From assembly GCA_009691185.1 (NCBI GenBank), contig SHVD01000002.1:1-43953 (forward strand): DNA of 43,953 bases, given 5' to 3'. A program made the translations under genes and the position numbers. Origin of the DNA: Candidatus Nanopelagicaceae bacterium (GTDB lineage Bacteria > Actinomycetota > Actinomycetes > Nanopelagicales > Nanopelagicaceae). The notes below the pieces were generated by a model that did not search any database, was not told the DNA's origin, and saw only the letters and a program-made list of their open reading frames with translations. Shown here in pieces: positions 8,522 to 16,585 of this stretch (position 1 is the stretch's first letter; the number at the start of each line of letters is the position of its first letter).

Positions 8522-8794
8522 TTACTTTTTACTTTTTACCGCTGGCTTACTCTCTGTTTTTGTAACTGGTTTACTTTCAGTTTTTACCGCAAGTGTTTCA
8601 CTCTTAGCTGGTGGTGTACTTCTTGAATCTGTTTTGTAAAAGCCACTTCCCTTAAATACAACGCCAACATTGTTATAAACCTTTCGCACCTGACCATCAC
8701 ATTTAGGGCAAACCTCAATTACTGGATCTGTGAAAGATTGCACAGCCTCAAAAGCGTGCTCACACTCACTACACAGGTATTCATAGGTTGGCAT
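8522..8794 (-). CDS. FmdB-family zinc ribbon protein
   Basis: A 90-residue protein. The first 55 residues are the FmdB/CxxC zinc-ribbon regulatory domain: MPTYEYLCSEC, then CPKC about 25 residues later, followed by a VFKGSGFYKTD block that is characteristic of the family. The last 35 residues are a low-complexity Lys/Thr/Ser/Pro tail with TESKP repeats, likely unstructured. The start is fixed by MPTYEY, the near-invariant N-terminus of the family; the frame is open further upstream, but that part is not conserved-looking. No Shine-Dalgarno is seen; TAAGAT lies eight bases before the ATG, so the message may be leaderless. Its role in bacteria is not well defined. Confidence 0.88.
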   Translation of the reverse strand: MPTYEYLCSECEHAFEAVQSFTDPVIEVCPKCDGQVRKVYNNVGVVFKGSGFYKTDSRSTPPAKSETLAVKTESKPVTKTESKPAVKSKK

Positions 8795-8853
8795 AGGAGA
8801 TAATCTTAAGCAGGTGGGAAGATAAGGGCTAACTAGATAGGAAAGGTGAGGCA

Positions 8854-9426
8854 ATGAAGCGGTTAATTGCTGTTTTCCTAACACTCACCTGCTTCGTAAT
8901 TACACCATCTACCGCTTATGCAACATCAATTGTTAGTACCTCACCTACCGCAGGTTCAATTCTTAGCATTTCACCAACCGCTGTCACAATTAAAGCTAAT
9001 GCAGATTTATTAGATGGTGCTAATGAAATTACAGTTACCGATGCAAAAGGTGTTCGAGTAGATGATGGTTCCATTCAAATCCAGGGGGCAGTCTTAATGG
9101 TGGGTATAAAACCGCTAACCGACTCTGGGCTCTACACAGTCGCCTACACACTTATGGCAATTGATCAGCCACCAATCGTGGGCACATTTACATTTTTGTA
9201 TAACTCACCAGCAGAGATGATATTGCCGACCCCAACTCCAACTGACACTCAGGTGGTGACTCCAACAGCCAACCGAACTACAGATATATTTGTAATCTCA
9301 TTAATGATTTTCGCTTTTGTTGTGTTGGTGTTTTTATCAAGATATGCCAAAAAGACCTTCAACTCTCCAAGTGGCTCTCGTAAAAGAGTAAAGAGTGCAA
9401 GTGCAAGTAAGAAATTTATTAAGTAA
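8854..9426 (+). CDS. CopC-domain membrane-anchored protein, copper ligands missing
   Basis: A 190-residue protein: Sec signal peptide (residues 1-24, ending AYA), a CopC/YobA-like beta-sandwich (SIVSTSPTAGSILSISPTAV to VGTFTFLY), a Pro/Thr linker, one membrane helix (residues about 150-168) and a basic tail. CopC proteins normally bind Cu(II) with the mature N-terminal His and a His in an Asp-Gly-His-Pro loop. Here the mature start is Thr-Ser and the loop reads AIDQPP, so both His ligands are absent. The start has a good Shine-Dalgarno (AGGAAAGGTGAGG). It sits 15 bases upstream of the copD-ctaG fusion, as in other actinobacteria, pointing to a role in copper supply for cytochrome oxidase. Confidence 0.85.
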   Translation: MKRLIAVFLTLTCFVITPSTAYATSIVSTSPTAGSILSISPTAVTIKANADLLDGANEITVTDAKGVRVDDGSIQIQGAVLMVGIKPLTDSGLYTVAYTLMAIDQPPIVGTFTFLYNSPAEMILPTPTPTDTQVVTPTANRTTDIFVISLMIFAFVVLVFLSRYAKKTFNSPSGSRKRVKSASASKKFIK

Positions 9427-9441
9427 GTAGTGGGGTAAAAA

Positions 9442-11262
9442 TTGATTGAGATACTCTCGCCCCTTTCAAAAGGGTTAATGCTACTAACTGGTGTGCTAAG
9501 TATTGGATTTCTAATCACCTTAAGTTTTCTTGATCAAGATATAAAAGGTGGCCTCACTAATCACTCTTTAATTAAAAAAACTAGGCTATTTATTTCTTCC
9601 TGGCTATTAGTCACTGCAATGTATGTAATAGTGCAGGTTTCCTATCTACTTGATCAACCTTTAGCAGCATCCTTTGATTCAACTGTAATCAGATCTTATT
9701 TAACCCAGACATCACTCGGTAAGGCTTACTTAGTACAAATAATTGGAATTCTAATCCTGCTACTTATTCCACTGCGACGATTACTAGGCTCATATATTTC
9801 GCTATTAATCGCTTTGATCGCGATCACTGCGCCCGTTTTTCAGAGCCATGGCAGCAGCTCGGGTAATCACGGACTTGCAATTGGTGCACTAATAATCCAT
9901 GTGATCGCATTAAGTTTTTGGGTGGGTGGATTATTTGGATTAACCCAGTTAAGTAAGCAGCAAAAGCTTATTGCACTGCCAAGATTTAGCGAGATTGCGC
10001 TGTGGAGTGCGATCACAGTTGTTATCTCAGGGGCAGCAACTGCTTGGACCAGATTAGATAGCCTGCAGGCTTGGCAAAGTAAGTATGGCGTGATTACTTT
10101 AGTAAAAATATCACTGGCATTTATTTTAGTTGGTGCTGGCGCTCTGCATCGGCGATGGATTATAAAATCTGACTATCCTTCAATTTTCAGATTAATTACC
10201 GCTGAGCTTGGAGTGATGTTTACAACTGTTTTTGTTGGCAGCTGGTTATCAACCGTCAATCCACCTGAGCGAGAAATTGTCTCTACCCCTGCACTTTTGG
10301 TGACTGGAATACAAATGCCAGCACCACCCACACTCTCTAGAGTTTTGTTGGGATATGAAGCAGATGGCTTGATGTTGGGCTTGCTAATTTTTATAGTTGC
10401 ACTTTATATAAAAGGTGTTGTGATTCTTACTAGGCGTGGTGATAAGTGGCCGGTTGGACGCACAATTGCATTTGCATTAGGCATAAGCGCAGTTGATTTT
10501 GCTACCAGCGGTGGTCTTGGTCTTTACTCTCACTTTGCATTTGCCAATCACATGATGGCACATATGGTGCTTGGCATGATCGCACCAATAGGAATTGTGC
10601 TGGGTGCGCCAATTACCTTAGCGCTTCGAACATTGCCACTAGGGCGTAATCAACAAGAAAGTGGTATTCGTGGGATATTTATTGAGTTGCTTCACTCTAA
10701 GTTATCAAAGTTTTATACAAACCCAGTTGTTGCCCTTGTAATCTTTGATGGTTCATTATTCGCTGTTTATTTCACGCCTTTATTTGGAAATATTATGCAA
10801 GGCCACAGTGGACATTTCTTTATGTCCCTACATTTCCTACTAGCTGGGTTCCTATTTTTTCAAGTATTAATTGGAATTGATCCACTTCCTAGAAAAGTTC
10901 CGCATATTGCCAAAATAATCGTGATTTTTGCGGCAATGAGCATTCATGCATTTTTCTCAATCTCAGTAATGTCAGCAACAACATTATTAGATAATGGATA
11001 TTTTGAATTACTACAGCGGCCATGGGCGACTGATTTATTAGCTGACCAAAAACTAGGTGGTGCGATTGGTTGGGCTATGGGTGAGGTGCCAATTTTGTTA
11101 GCATTACTGGCAACATTCCTGCAATGGTTAAAAGCAGATAAAAATGAGGCGGCGCGAATCGATCGGGCAGCCGATCGGGCAGCTGCCATGGGTGAGGATG
11201 ATGATCTAGCCCGCTACAACCATTACTTAGCCCAGTTAAATAAACGAGAAACTTCCGAATAG
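9442..11262 (+). CDS. CopD-CtaG fusion: copper import/cytochrome oxidase assembly membrane protein
   Basis: A 606-residue integral membrane protein. The first about 280 residues form a CopD-like domain (eight or so helices, SHGSSSGNHGLAIGALIIHV with His residues in helices). The second half is a caa3-type CtaG domain (SHFAFANHMMAHMVLGMIAP, GHSGHFFMSLHFLLAGFLFF), also His/Met-rich in the helices as expected for copper handling. This fusion is a known actinobacterial arrangement. The C-terminal cytoplasmic tail is charged (AARIDRAADRAAAMGEDD). The start is TTG 9442, following a GTGGGG ribosome-binding-like stretch; no nearby ATG precedes the first helix. It is likely co-transcribed with the CopC-like gene and serves to load CuB/CuA of the oxidase. 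Confidence 0.9.
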   Translation: MIEILSPLSKGLMLLTGVLSIGFLITLSFLDQDIKGGLTNHSLIKKTRLFISSWLLVTAMYVIVQVSYLLDQPLAASFDSTVIRSYLTQTSLGKAYLVQIIGILILLLIPLRRLLGSYISLLIALIAITAPVFQSHGSSSGNHGLAIGALIIHVIALSFWVGGLFGLTQLSKQQKLIALPRFSEIALWSAITVVISGAATAWTRLDSLQAWQSKYGVITLVKISLAFILVGAGALHRRWIIKSDYPSIFRLITAELGVMFTTVFVGSWLSTVNPPEREIVSTPALLVTGIQMPAPPTLSRVLLGYEADGLMLGLLIFIVALYIKGVVILTRRGDKWPVGRTIAFALGISAVDFATSGGLGLYSHFAFANHMMAHMVLGMIAPIGIVLGAPITLALRTLPLGRNQQESGIRGIFIELLHSKLSKFYTNPVVALVIFDGSLFAVYFTPLFGNIMQGHSGHFFMSLHFLLAGFLFFQVLIGIDPLPRKVPHIAKIIVIFAAMSIHAFFSISVMSATTLLDNGYFELLQRPWATDLLADQKLGGAIGWAMGEVPILLALLATFLQWLKADKNEAARIDRAADRAAAMGEDDDLARYNHYLAQLNKRETSE

Positions 11263-11272
11263 AATTAGGACC
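11260..11272 (+). promoter_or_regulatory. Leaderless-type -10 for acyl-CoA dehydrogenase
   Basis: TAGAAT, seven bases, then ATG 11273. The hexamer includes the TAG stop of the CopD-CtaG gene. AGGA also lies just before the ATG, so both modes of initiation are possible. Confidence 0.4.
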
Positions 11273-12436
11273 ATGAACACTACTACCCAGATGCCAGCTT
11301 TGTTTGGCCAGGAGTATCAAGCGCTGCGTGAAAGCGTAAGTGAATTAGCAATTAAAAAGATTGCACCATTTGCCCATGATGTTGATGAAAATTCTAGATA
11401 CCCACAAGAGGCAGCAGATGCCTTGCAGGCAGCGGGATTTGCAGCAGCTCATGTGCCAGTTGAATTTGGCGGCCAAGGTGCAGATGCACTCGCTGCGGTA
11501 ATAATTATTGAGGAGGTGGCAAGGGTTTGTGGTGCTGCTTCATTAATTCCAGCGGTCAACAAACTAGGTTCAGTTCCGTTAATGATTGCTGGTAATGACG
11601 GCCAAAAACAAAAGTATTTAACACAGTTAGCTGCTGGTAAAGGATTTTCATATTGTCTATCTGAATCTGAAGCTGGTTCTGATGCTGCTGCAATGAAAAC
11701 AAAGGCGGTTAAAGAGGGAGATAGTTGGGTATTAAGTGGTAGTAAAAAATGGATTTCAAATGCCGGAGTTTCAGAGTTTTATACAGTATTAGCCTCTACT
11801 GATCCAAGTAAGGGTGCCAAAGGAATCACTGCATTTATTGTTGAAAAATCAGATGCGGGTGTTTCATTTGGTGCACATGAGAAAAAAATGGGCTTTCGTG
11901 GATCACCAACTCGTGAGGTTTACCTTGATAAAGTAAAAATCAATGATGATCGAAGACTAGGAGAGGTTGGAGCTGGCTTTGCACTTGCAATGAAAACCTT
12001 AGATCACACCAGAATTACCATCGCCGCTCAAGCTTTAGGAATTGCACAGGGTGCTTTTGATGTTGCTAAGAAATACGCCCATGAGCGTCAACAATTTGGA
12101 AAGCCCATTTTTGATTTCCAAGGAATCCAATTTATGTTGGCTGATATGGCAATGCAGATTGAAGCTGCAAGACAATTGACCTATGCTGCTGCAATCAAAA
12201 GTGAGCGGGGAGAGAGTGATCTGACATTCTTCTCAGCAGCGAGCAAGTGTTTTGCAACTGATGTTGCGATGAAGGTGACAACTGATGCCGTGCAAATACT
12301 GGGTGGCTATGGGTATGTAAGTGATTATCCAGTTGAGCGGATGATGCGAGATGCTAAATTGACGCAGATATATGAGGGCACAAATCAGATTCAGCGGGTG
12401 GTAATGGCTCGGAATCTAGAGACTTTAAATAACTAA
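11273..12436 (+). CDS. Acyl-CoA dehydrogenase
   Basis: An FAD-dependent acyl-CoA dehydrogenase of 387 residues, the normal family length. It has the three expected regions: an N-terminal helical domain, a middle beta domain with the flavin-contact segment YCLSESEAGSDAAAMKT and WISNAG, and a C-terminal helical domain with RQQFGKPIFDFQGIQFMLADM and QILGGYGYVSDYPVERMMRD. The catalytic Glu is present near residue 368 in YEGTNQIQR. This suits short- or branched-chain substrates, but chain length cannot be read from sequence. No beta-oxidation or ETF gene is adjacent. Its end overlaps the convergent cyclo-ligase gene by four bases. Confidence 0.93.
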   Translation: MNTTTQMPALFGQEYQALRESVSELAIKKIAPFAHDVDENSRYPQEAADALQAAGFAAAHVPVEFGGQGADALAAVIIIEEVARVCGAASLIPAVNKLGSVPLMIAGNDGQKQKYLTQLAAGKGFSYCLSESEAGSDAAAMKTKAVKEGDSWVLSGSKKWISNAGVSEFYTVLASTDPSKGAKGITAFIVEKSDAGVSFGAHEKKMGFRGSPTREVYLDKVKINDDRRLGEVGAGFALAMKTLDHTRITIAAQALGIAQGAFDVAKKYAHERQQFGKPIFDFQGIQFMLADMAMQIEAARQLTYAAAIKSERGESDLTFFSAASKCFATDVAMKVTTDAVQILGGYGYVSDYPVERMMRDAKLTQIYEGTNQIQRVVMARNLETLNN

Positions 12437-12975
12437 AACCTAACAATAATCTCTGGGGTAGCAGCAGCGTTAACTTTTTGGTCATGAGCTTCAACTGGCA
12501 AGCTTTGACTAGTTAACTCTCCGCGATGTAAGAGGGCTATTTTCCAAGCAGTGCTGCGCGCAAGGGCTCGATCATAGGAGCCACCACCTTGACCCAAACG
12601 ATTTCCCTCTCGATCTACATGAAGTGCTGGCACAATTATTACTTCAAGTTTGATATCAGTTTCAGCATTTCCAATTGGTTCTAGAGTTTTTTCTGATTTT
12701 TTAAGATTCTCCTGCTCACCATCCCAACTGACCCACTCTAAATCATTATTTTTTAGCATCCTAGGCAGAAATAATCTTTTCCCACTTGCTAGTAGTTTTT
12801 GATTTAAATCACTAGTTTCTGGTTCAAACTCATATGAGATATATGTACCAACATTTTGCACATCTTTTACTTCTTTCGCAGTGAGAATATGCAGCCAGCT
12901 TTCCTTCATAAATCGATCCTGGCGTTCTTTTCGATACTGTTTACGAAGTTGTGATTTATTTTCATTACCAGCCAT
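12433..12975 (-). CDS. fthC: 5-formyltetrahydrofolate cyclo-ligase
   Basis: ATP-dependent conversion of 5-formyl-THF to 5,10-methenyl-THF, part of one-carbon metabolism. The protein is 180 residues with the N-terminal basic helix (KSQLRKQYRKERQDR), a central LFLPRM strand and the ATP/folate loop GQGGGSYDRAL. All are usual for the family. In many actinobacteria the gene lies next to galU and the moeA/glp gene; here it is divergent from the glp-like gene and galU is absent. The ATG at 12975 is preceded on its strand by TAAGGT and six bases, so the mRNA is probably leaderless. Confidence 0.92.
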   Translation of the reverse strand: MAGNENKSQLRKQYRKERQDRFMKESWLHILTAKEVKDVQNVGTYISYEFEPETSDLNQKLLASGKRLFLPRMLKNNDLEWVSWDGEQENLKKSEKTLEPIGNAETDIKLEVIIVPALHVDREGNRLGQGGGSYDRALARSTAWKIALLHRGELTSQSLPVEAHDQKVNAAATPEIIVRF

Positions 12976-12987
12976 GCACCTACCTTA
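12976..12987 (-). promoter_or_regulatory. Leaderless -10 for fthC
   Basis: On the minus strand TAAGGT-AGGTGC-ATG. The TANNNT-N6-ATG spacing would place the transcription start at or next to the A of the start codon. Confidence 0.5.
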
Positions 12988-13006
12988 ATTTATGGCTTGG
13001 GCAAAG

Positions 13007-13018
13007 TAGGGTTTAGGT
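13007..13018 (+). promoter_or_regulatory. Leaderless -10 for the glp-like gene
   Basis: TAGGGT-TTAGGT-ATG. It mirrors the divergent fthC promoter; the two lie back to back in a 43-base intergenic gap. Confidence 0.5.
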
Positions 13019-13924
13019 ATGGATGATTTGATACCAGTTGCCCAGCTGCAGGAGCGTTTACTAGCGCTGAGCGAGCCTTTAACACCGTTGGATCTGCCGC
13101 TGCTTGATGCCCACGGCGCCACCCTTGCTAGTGATTTATTGGTACATGAAAAAATTGTAATAAAAAATGGCCAACGAATCGGTTCAAATCAGATTGCCCT
13201 TGCCGCCTCCTTAGGCTTGGACAGATTGCCAGCTCGGCCCCATCCAAGGGTAGTAATTATTAGTGCTGGTGATGATCTAGTTGAGCCAGGTAGCAAATTA
13301 GCGACACAAGAGAATGAGTATGAATCCAACTCCTGGTTTTTAACTACCTTTGTTAAAGAGGCTGGTGCTCATGCCTTTCGTGTACACACTATTGCAGAGA
13401 CAGCAGAGCAATTAAAACTGATCATTGAAGATCAATTAGTTAGAGCAGATTTAATTGTTATCAGTGGTGAATCACAGGATGAATCATTTGATCTAATCAA
13501 CTCAGTAATCTCTAAGTTAGGTGAAATTACAATTGTTACCCCAAATCTTGCTGAAAGTGGCAAACATAGTTATGGCTTGATTGGCCCAGATAAGATTCCA
13601 GTAATTTGTTTACCTGGTGATCCGGTTGGGAATTACTTGTCAGCTGAAATTTTTATTCGGCCCCTTATTTTAAAAATGTTAGCCAGACAAGTTATTCAAC
13701 GGCCAGTCAAAAAGATTAAATTAAGTAAAGCAATCAGCAGCGAGTCCGGCAAAATGCAGTATGTAAGAGCTAGCATAAATTCCGATGGTCAGGTCACTCC
13801 ACTTTCTGACCAAGAGTCAATCACCACATTATCTTTCACTGACTGCTTAGTTTTGGTAAATGAGAAAGATGAAAAACTGAGTTCAGGTGATTTGGTAAAT
13901 GTTATGATGATTAATCAGGAATAA
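13019..13924 (+). CDS. Gephyrin/MoeA-like protein (Glp-like) lacking subdomain II
   Basis: A 301-residue homologue of MoeA/gephyrin E-domain proteins, about 100-120 residues shorter than usual. Residues 1-45 match subdomain I. The chain then jumps straight to the segment that opens subdomain III (NGQRIGSNQIALAASLGLDR, then RVVIISAGDDLVEPG), so subdomain II and the SAMDGYA active-site motif are missing. The GGVSVG motif reads GESQDESF and PGNPV reads PGDPVGNY. Subdomain IV is present at the C-terminus. Molybdenum insertion is therefore unlikely. In corynebacteria a MoeA-like Glp binds FtsZ and works with the membrane protein GlpR; the acetyltransferase and SepX/GlpR-like genes directly downstream support that role here. 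The function is inferred from synteny. Confidence 0.8.
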   Translation: MDDLIPVAQLQERLLALSEPLTPLDLPLLDAHGATLASDLLVHEKIVIKNGQRIGSNQIALAASLGLDRLPARPHPRVVIISAGDDLVEPGSKLATQENEYESNSWFLTTFVKEAGAHAFRVHTIAETAEQLKLIIEDQLVRADLIVISGESQDESFDLINSVISKLGEITIVTPNLAESGKHSYGLIGPDKIPVICLPGDPVGNYLSAEIFIRPLILKMLARQVIQRPVKKIKLSKAISSESGKMQYVRASINSDGQVTPLSDQESITTLSFTDCLVLVNEKDEKLSSGDLVNVMMINQE

Positions 13925-13926
13925 TC

Positions 13927-14487
13927 TTGAAAAAATTAATTGATAACGAATTAATTTTAAAACCAATCAGATTCAGGGATAAAGCCCAATGGGATGCAGT
14001 CCGCTTAGTAAATCGAGATTGGCTATCACCCTGGGAGGCAACTAGACCAAACATAGATAACAAATCACCATTACCTTCTTACTACGGGATGGTTATGCAA
14101 CTAAATCGGGAAATTAGAGCGGTTAGATCAATTGCACTAGGTATTTGGTTGAAAGAAAAAAAAAGTGAGATCCTTATTGGTCAGATCACACTTGGTGGAA
14201 TAATTTTTGGTGCAATGCGTGGAGCGCATATTGGTTATTGGATTGATCAACGATTTGCAAATCAAGGTTATACAACTCGAGCGGTAAAGCTTTTGAGTAA
14301 TTTTGGTTTTGATTCGCTCAAACTTCACCGAATAGAAATTAATTTACGTCCAGAAAATGAGGCGTCAAAGCAGGTGGCAATAAAGGCAGGGTATGAGCTA
14401 GAGGGTGCGCGTAATAATTACCTACATATTGCAGGTGATTGGCGAAATCACATTACTTTTGTCAAAGAAAACCCAGCAGTAAAATAA
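13927..14487 (+). CDS. RimJ/RimL-type GNAT N-acetyltransferase
   Basis: A 186-residue acetyl-CoA-dependent acetyltransferase. The fold begins with LKPIRFRDKAQWDAVR, and the acetyl-CoA-binding region IGYWIDQRFANQGYTTRAVK contains the Q/R-x-x-G-x-[AT] type loop. It is followed by LHRIEINLRPENEASKQVAIKAGYELEG, the standard RimJ/RimL C-terminal block. Likely substrates are protein N-termini such as ribosomal proteins, but this is not shown. The start is TTG 13927 with AGGA six bases upstream, overlapping the end of the preceding gene. It lies between the glp-like and GlpR/SepX-like genes, the same order seen in other actinobacteria. Confidence 0.88.
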   Translation: MKKLIDNELILKPIRFRDKAQWDAVRLVNRDWLSPWEATRPNIDNKSPLPSYYGMVMQLNREIRAVRSIALGIWLKEKKSEILIGQITLGGIIFGAMRGAHIGYWIDQRFANQGYTTRAVKLLSNFGFDSLKLHRIEINLRPENEASKQVAIKAGYELEGARNNYLHIAGDWRNHITFVKENPAVK

Positions 14488-14554
14488 AAAATAAATAGGA
14501 CATACCCACCCAATTCCACTCAGAATTAACCTAAAACATTTATTGTTGTGCTTT

Positions 14555-15277
14555 ATGGGTTCGGGTTTTATCTACTTAATCATCATCGGCATGTGGGTTG
14601 CTTATTTCTTGCCCCAGTGGTTGAGTAAATATGAGGATTCATCTGGTAAAGCGATTGAAAGATATAAAAATGCTATGCAAGTTGTAGGTGAAAATAATGG
14701 CAGTATTAAAAGCAAAAAAAGCATGGAAGACAAAGGTAAGGTTTTTTTCAAACGCCGATTGATATTTGGTTCAATCTTTTCTCTATTTGCTATTTCTTCA
14801 ATTTATGCCGGCATTGGTTTTCTAGATTGGACCACAACACTTGTGCCAGCTAGCGCACTTCTTATTTATTTAGTTAGTGTAAGAAAACAGGTTATGGCAT
14901 CACAACTTAAAATTAGAAGATTAAGAGCATTAGAGAAAATTACAAATAGTAAGATTCCAACTACACTCATTCCAGAGCCAGTTAAAGAAAAAAGTAGTAA
15001 TGAACATTGGGTTCCATTCTCAGAGCGAAGTGAAATTACTGGTGTAGTAGTTGTGCCCAAGGATCGTAAAGGTTGGCAGCCAAATCAACTACCAAAGCCG
15101 GTTTACACCAGCGCAGCTAAAGCAGTTCCAAGTAAGCGAATTATTGATCTCACCAGCACTGGTCAGTGGAGCGCTGAACAGGAGCGGATAAAAGCATTAT
15201 CGGGTCGAGATGATGACTTATTTGACCAAACAACATTGGGTGATACAGGTGAAGAAGAGAAAGCTGTCAATCAGTAA
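14555..15277 (+). CDS. SepX/GlpR-like actinobacterial divisome membrane protein
   Basis: A 240-residue membrane protein. The N-terminus GSGFIYLIIIGMWVAYFLPQWL is a membrane helix with the invariant-looking W-x-Y-x-x-P-x-W/L pattern of SepX/GlpR proteins, followed by a short linker (SSGKAIERYKNAMQVVG). Two closely spaced helices come at residues about 65-105, then a coiled basic segment and a long, probably disordered cytoplasmic C-terminus. SepX in Streptomyces and GlpR in Corynebacterium stabilise the division ring, and GlpR anchors Glp. ATG 14555 was chosen over upstream TTG codons; TATTGT lies eight bases before it and no Shine-Dalgarno is seen. The stop codon abuts the stop of the convergent pmt gene with no spacer. 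Confidence 0.7.
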   Translation: MGSGFIYLIIIGMWVAYFLPQWLSKYEDSSGKAIERYKNAMQVVGENNGSIKSKKSMEDKGKVFFKRRLIFGSIFSLFAISSIYAGIGFLDWTTTLVPASALLIYLVSVRKQVMASQLKIRRLRALEKITNSKIPTTLIPEPVKEKSSNEHWVPFSERSEITGVVVVPKDRKGWQPNQLPKPVYTSAAKAVPSKRIIDLTSTGQWSAEQERIKALSGRDDDLFDQTTLGDTGEEEKAVNQ

Positions 15278-16525
15278 TTAAATCCAGCTTGGCAACCACA
15301 TTCGATCTAGCCAATCTGAGTAAGGAATTTGAACACCTAGAAATATCGGCAGAAAGTAAATAAAATTTATTGCCACAACAATAATAAAAACACTGATATA
15401 TTTACGATAATCCTTATATTTTAATGCCCAATTAAAGGTATAAATCAATGCCAGTATTAAAAATGGCAAGATACTTATCGCATAAAAGTAAAACATGGTT
15501 CTACCTTGAATAAAAAACCAAGGTAGATAAGTACCGGCAATACCAGCCAAAATAAAGGCTGCAATGCGATTTTTACTTACAATGAATAATCCAGCAGTTA
15601 CTGCAATTGCAAATACACCCGCCCACCAAAGAACAGGCGTGCCAATTGCCAAGATCTCCTGCGCGCAACTTGCTGCCCCACAATCGCTTGGGCTTTCATA
15701 GTAAAAAGAGGTGGGCCTTCCTAGAACAAGCCAACTCCAAGGGTTAGCGTTATAGGCGTGCTTTTCTGATAGATCACGGTGGAAGTTCAGAATTTCAATG
15801 TGATACTTCCACAAAGATGCAAATAAGTTGCCACCTGATTGCCGACCCCAGCCATTACTATTTAATATCCAACCACTCCAAGTGATGAAATAAACGCCAA
15901 GTGGAGTTAATATAAATTGCACAAGCCGGCGCAACAAGCTGCTTAATCGAAGATTTTTCCAATTAATCGTTAATGCAATAATAAGTGGAATTACAAAGAA
16001 GCCACTCCATTTGCTGGCACCTGCTAATCCAATTGCTACTCCACTTAACCAAAGATTATTTGTCAAAATAAAATAAAAACAGAGCAATATAAAAAACATC
16101 AAGAAAATATCAAGCAGTGCCACCCTAGACATGACTAAGGCGAGTCCATCTAATGCCATTAGTAGTGCTGCTGTACTGCTTAAGAAAATAGAATTAAACA
16201 ATCTCTGTGCGATTAGATAAATAAGTATCACGCAAGCAGTTCCAACTAAGGCTGGGATAATCCGCCAACCAAACTCATTATTGCCGAATATTTTTATTCC
16301 GATGCCGATCAGCCACTTACCAAGGGGTGGGTGAACTATGAAATCTGCCCCACCTTGCTCATTTAGCTCAACTCCGTGTTGAATCAGTGAGTTAGCATTT
16401 TTTGCGTAGTAAACCTCATCAAAAATATATCCTTTAGGAAGATTTAAATGCCAAATGCGAATGATCAGTGAAAAGATAGTAATAATCGAAAGTGGCAATA
16501 TCTGTCTAAGGCGAGTTGTGCTCAT
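15278..16525 (-). CDS. pmt: Dolichyl-phosphate-mannose-protein mannosyltransferase (GT39)
   Basis: Transfers mannose from polyprenyl-phosphate-mannose to Ser/Thr of secreted proteins at the membrane. A 415-residue multi-pass protein with the GT39 catalytic Asp-Glu in YIFDEVYYAKNA on the first external loop, HPPLGKWLIGIGI after it, SKWSGFF in the middle, and the conserved C-terminal RMWLPSWI. It is about 100 residues shorter than the mycobacterial enzyme, with loops trimmed and ends intact. It is divergent from rsmI, as in mycobacteria. On the minus strand TAGGCT and seven bases precede ATG 16525, which suggests a leaderless message. Confidence 0.93.
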   Translation of the reverse strand: MSTTRLRQILPLSIITIFSLIIRIWHLNLPKGYIFDEVYYAKNANSLIQHGVELNEQGGADFIVHPPLGKWLIGIGIKIFGNNEFGWRIIPALVGTACVILIYLIAQRLFNSIFLSSTAALLMALDGLALVMSRVALLDIFLMFFILLCFYFILTNNLWLSGVAIGLAGASKWSGFFVIPLIIALTINWKNLRLSSLLRRLVQFILTPLGVYFITWSGWILNSNGWGRQSGGNLFASLWKYHIEILNFHRDLSEKHAYNANPWSWLVLGRPTSFYYESPSDCGAASCAQEILAIGTPVLWWAGVFAIAVTAGLFIVSKNRIAAFILAGIAGTYLPWFFIQGRTMFYFYAISILPFLILALIYTFNWALKYKDYRKYISVFIIVVAINFIYFLPIFLGVQIPYSDWLDRMWLPSWI

Positions 16526-16538
16526 AGGGCTCAGCCTA
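16526..16538 (-). promoter_or_regulatory. Leaderless -10 for pmt
   Basis: On the minus strand TAGGCT-GAGCCCT-ATG, that is TANNNT-N7-ATG. Confidence 0.45.
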
Positions 16539-16585
16539 AGACCAGATGGAAAGCGGAAGGGAAAATAACCTGAGAGAATTAGCAG

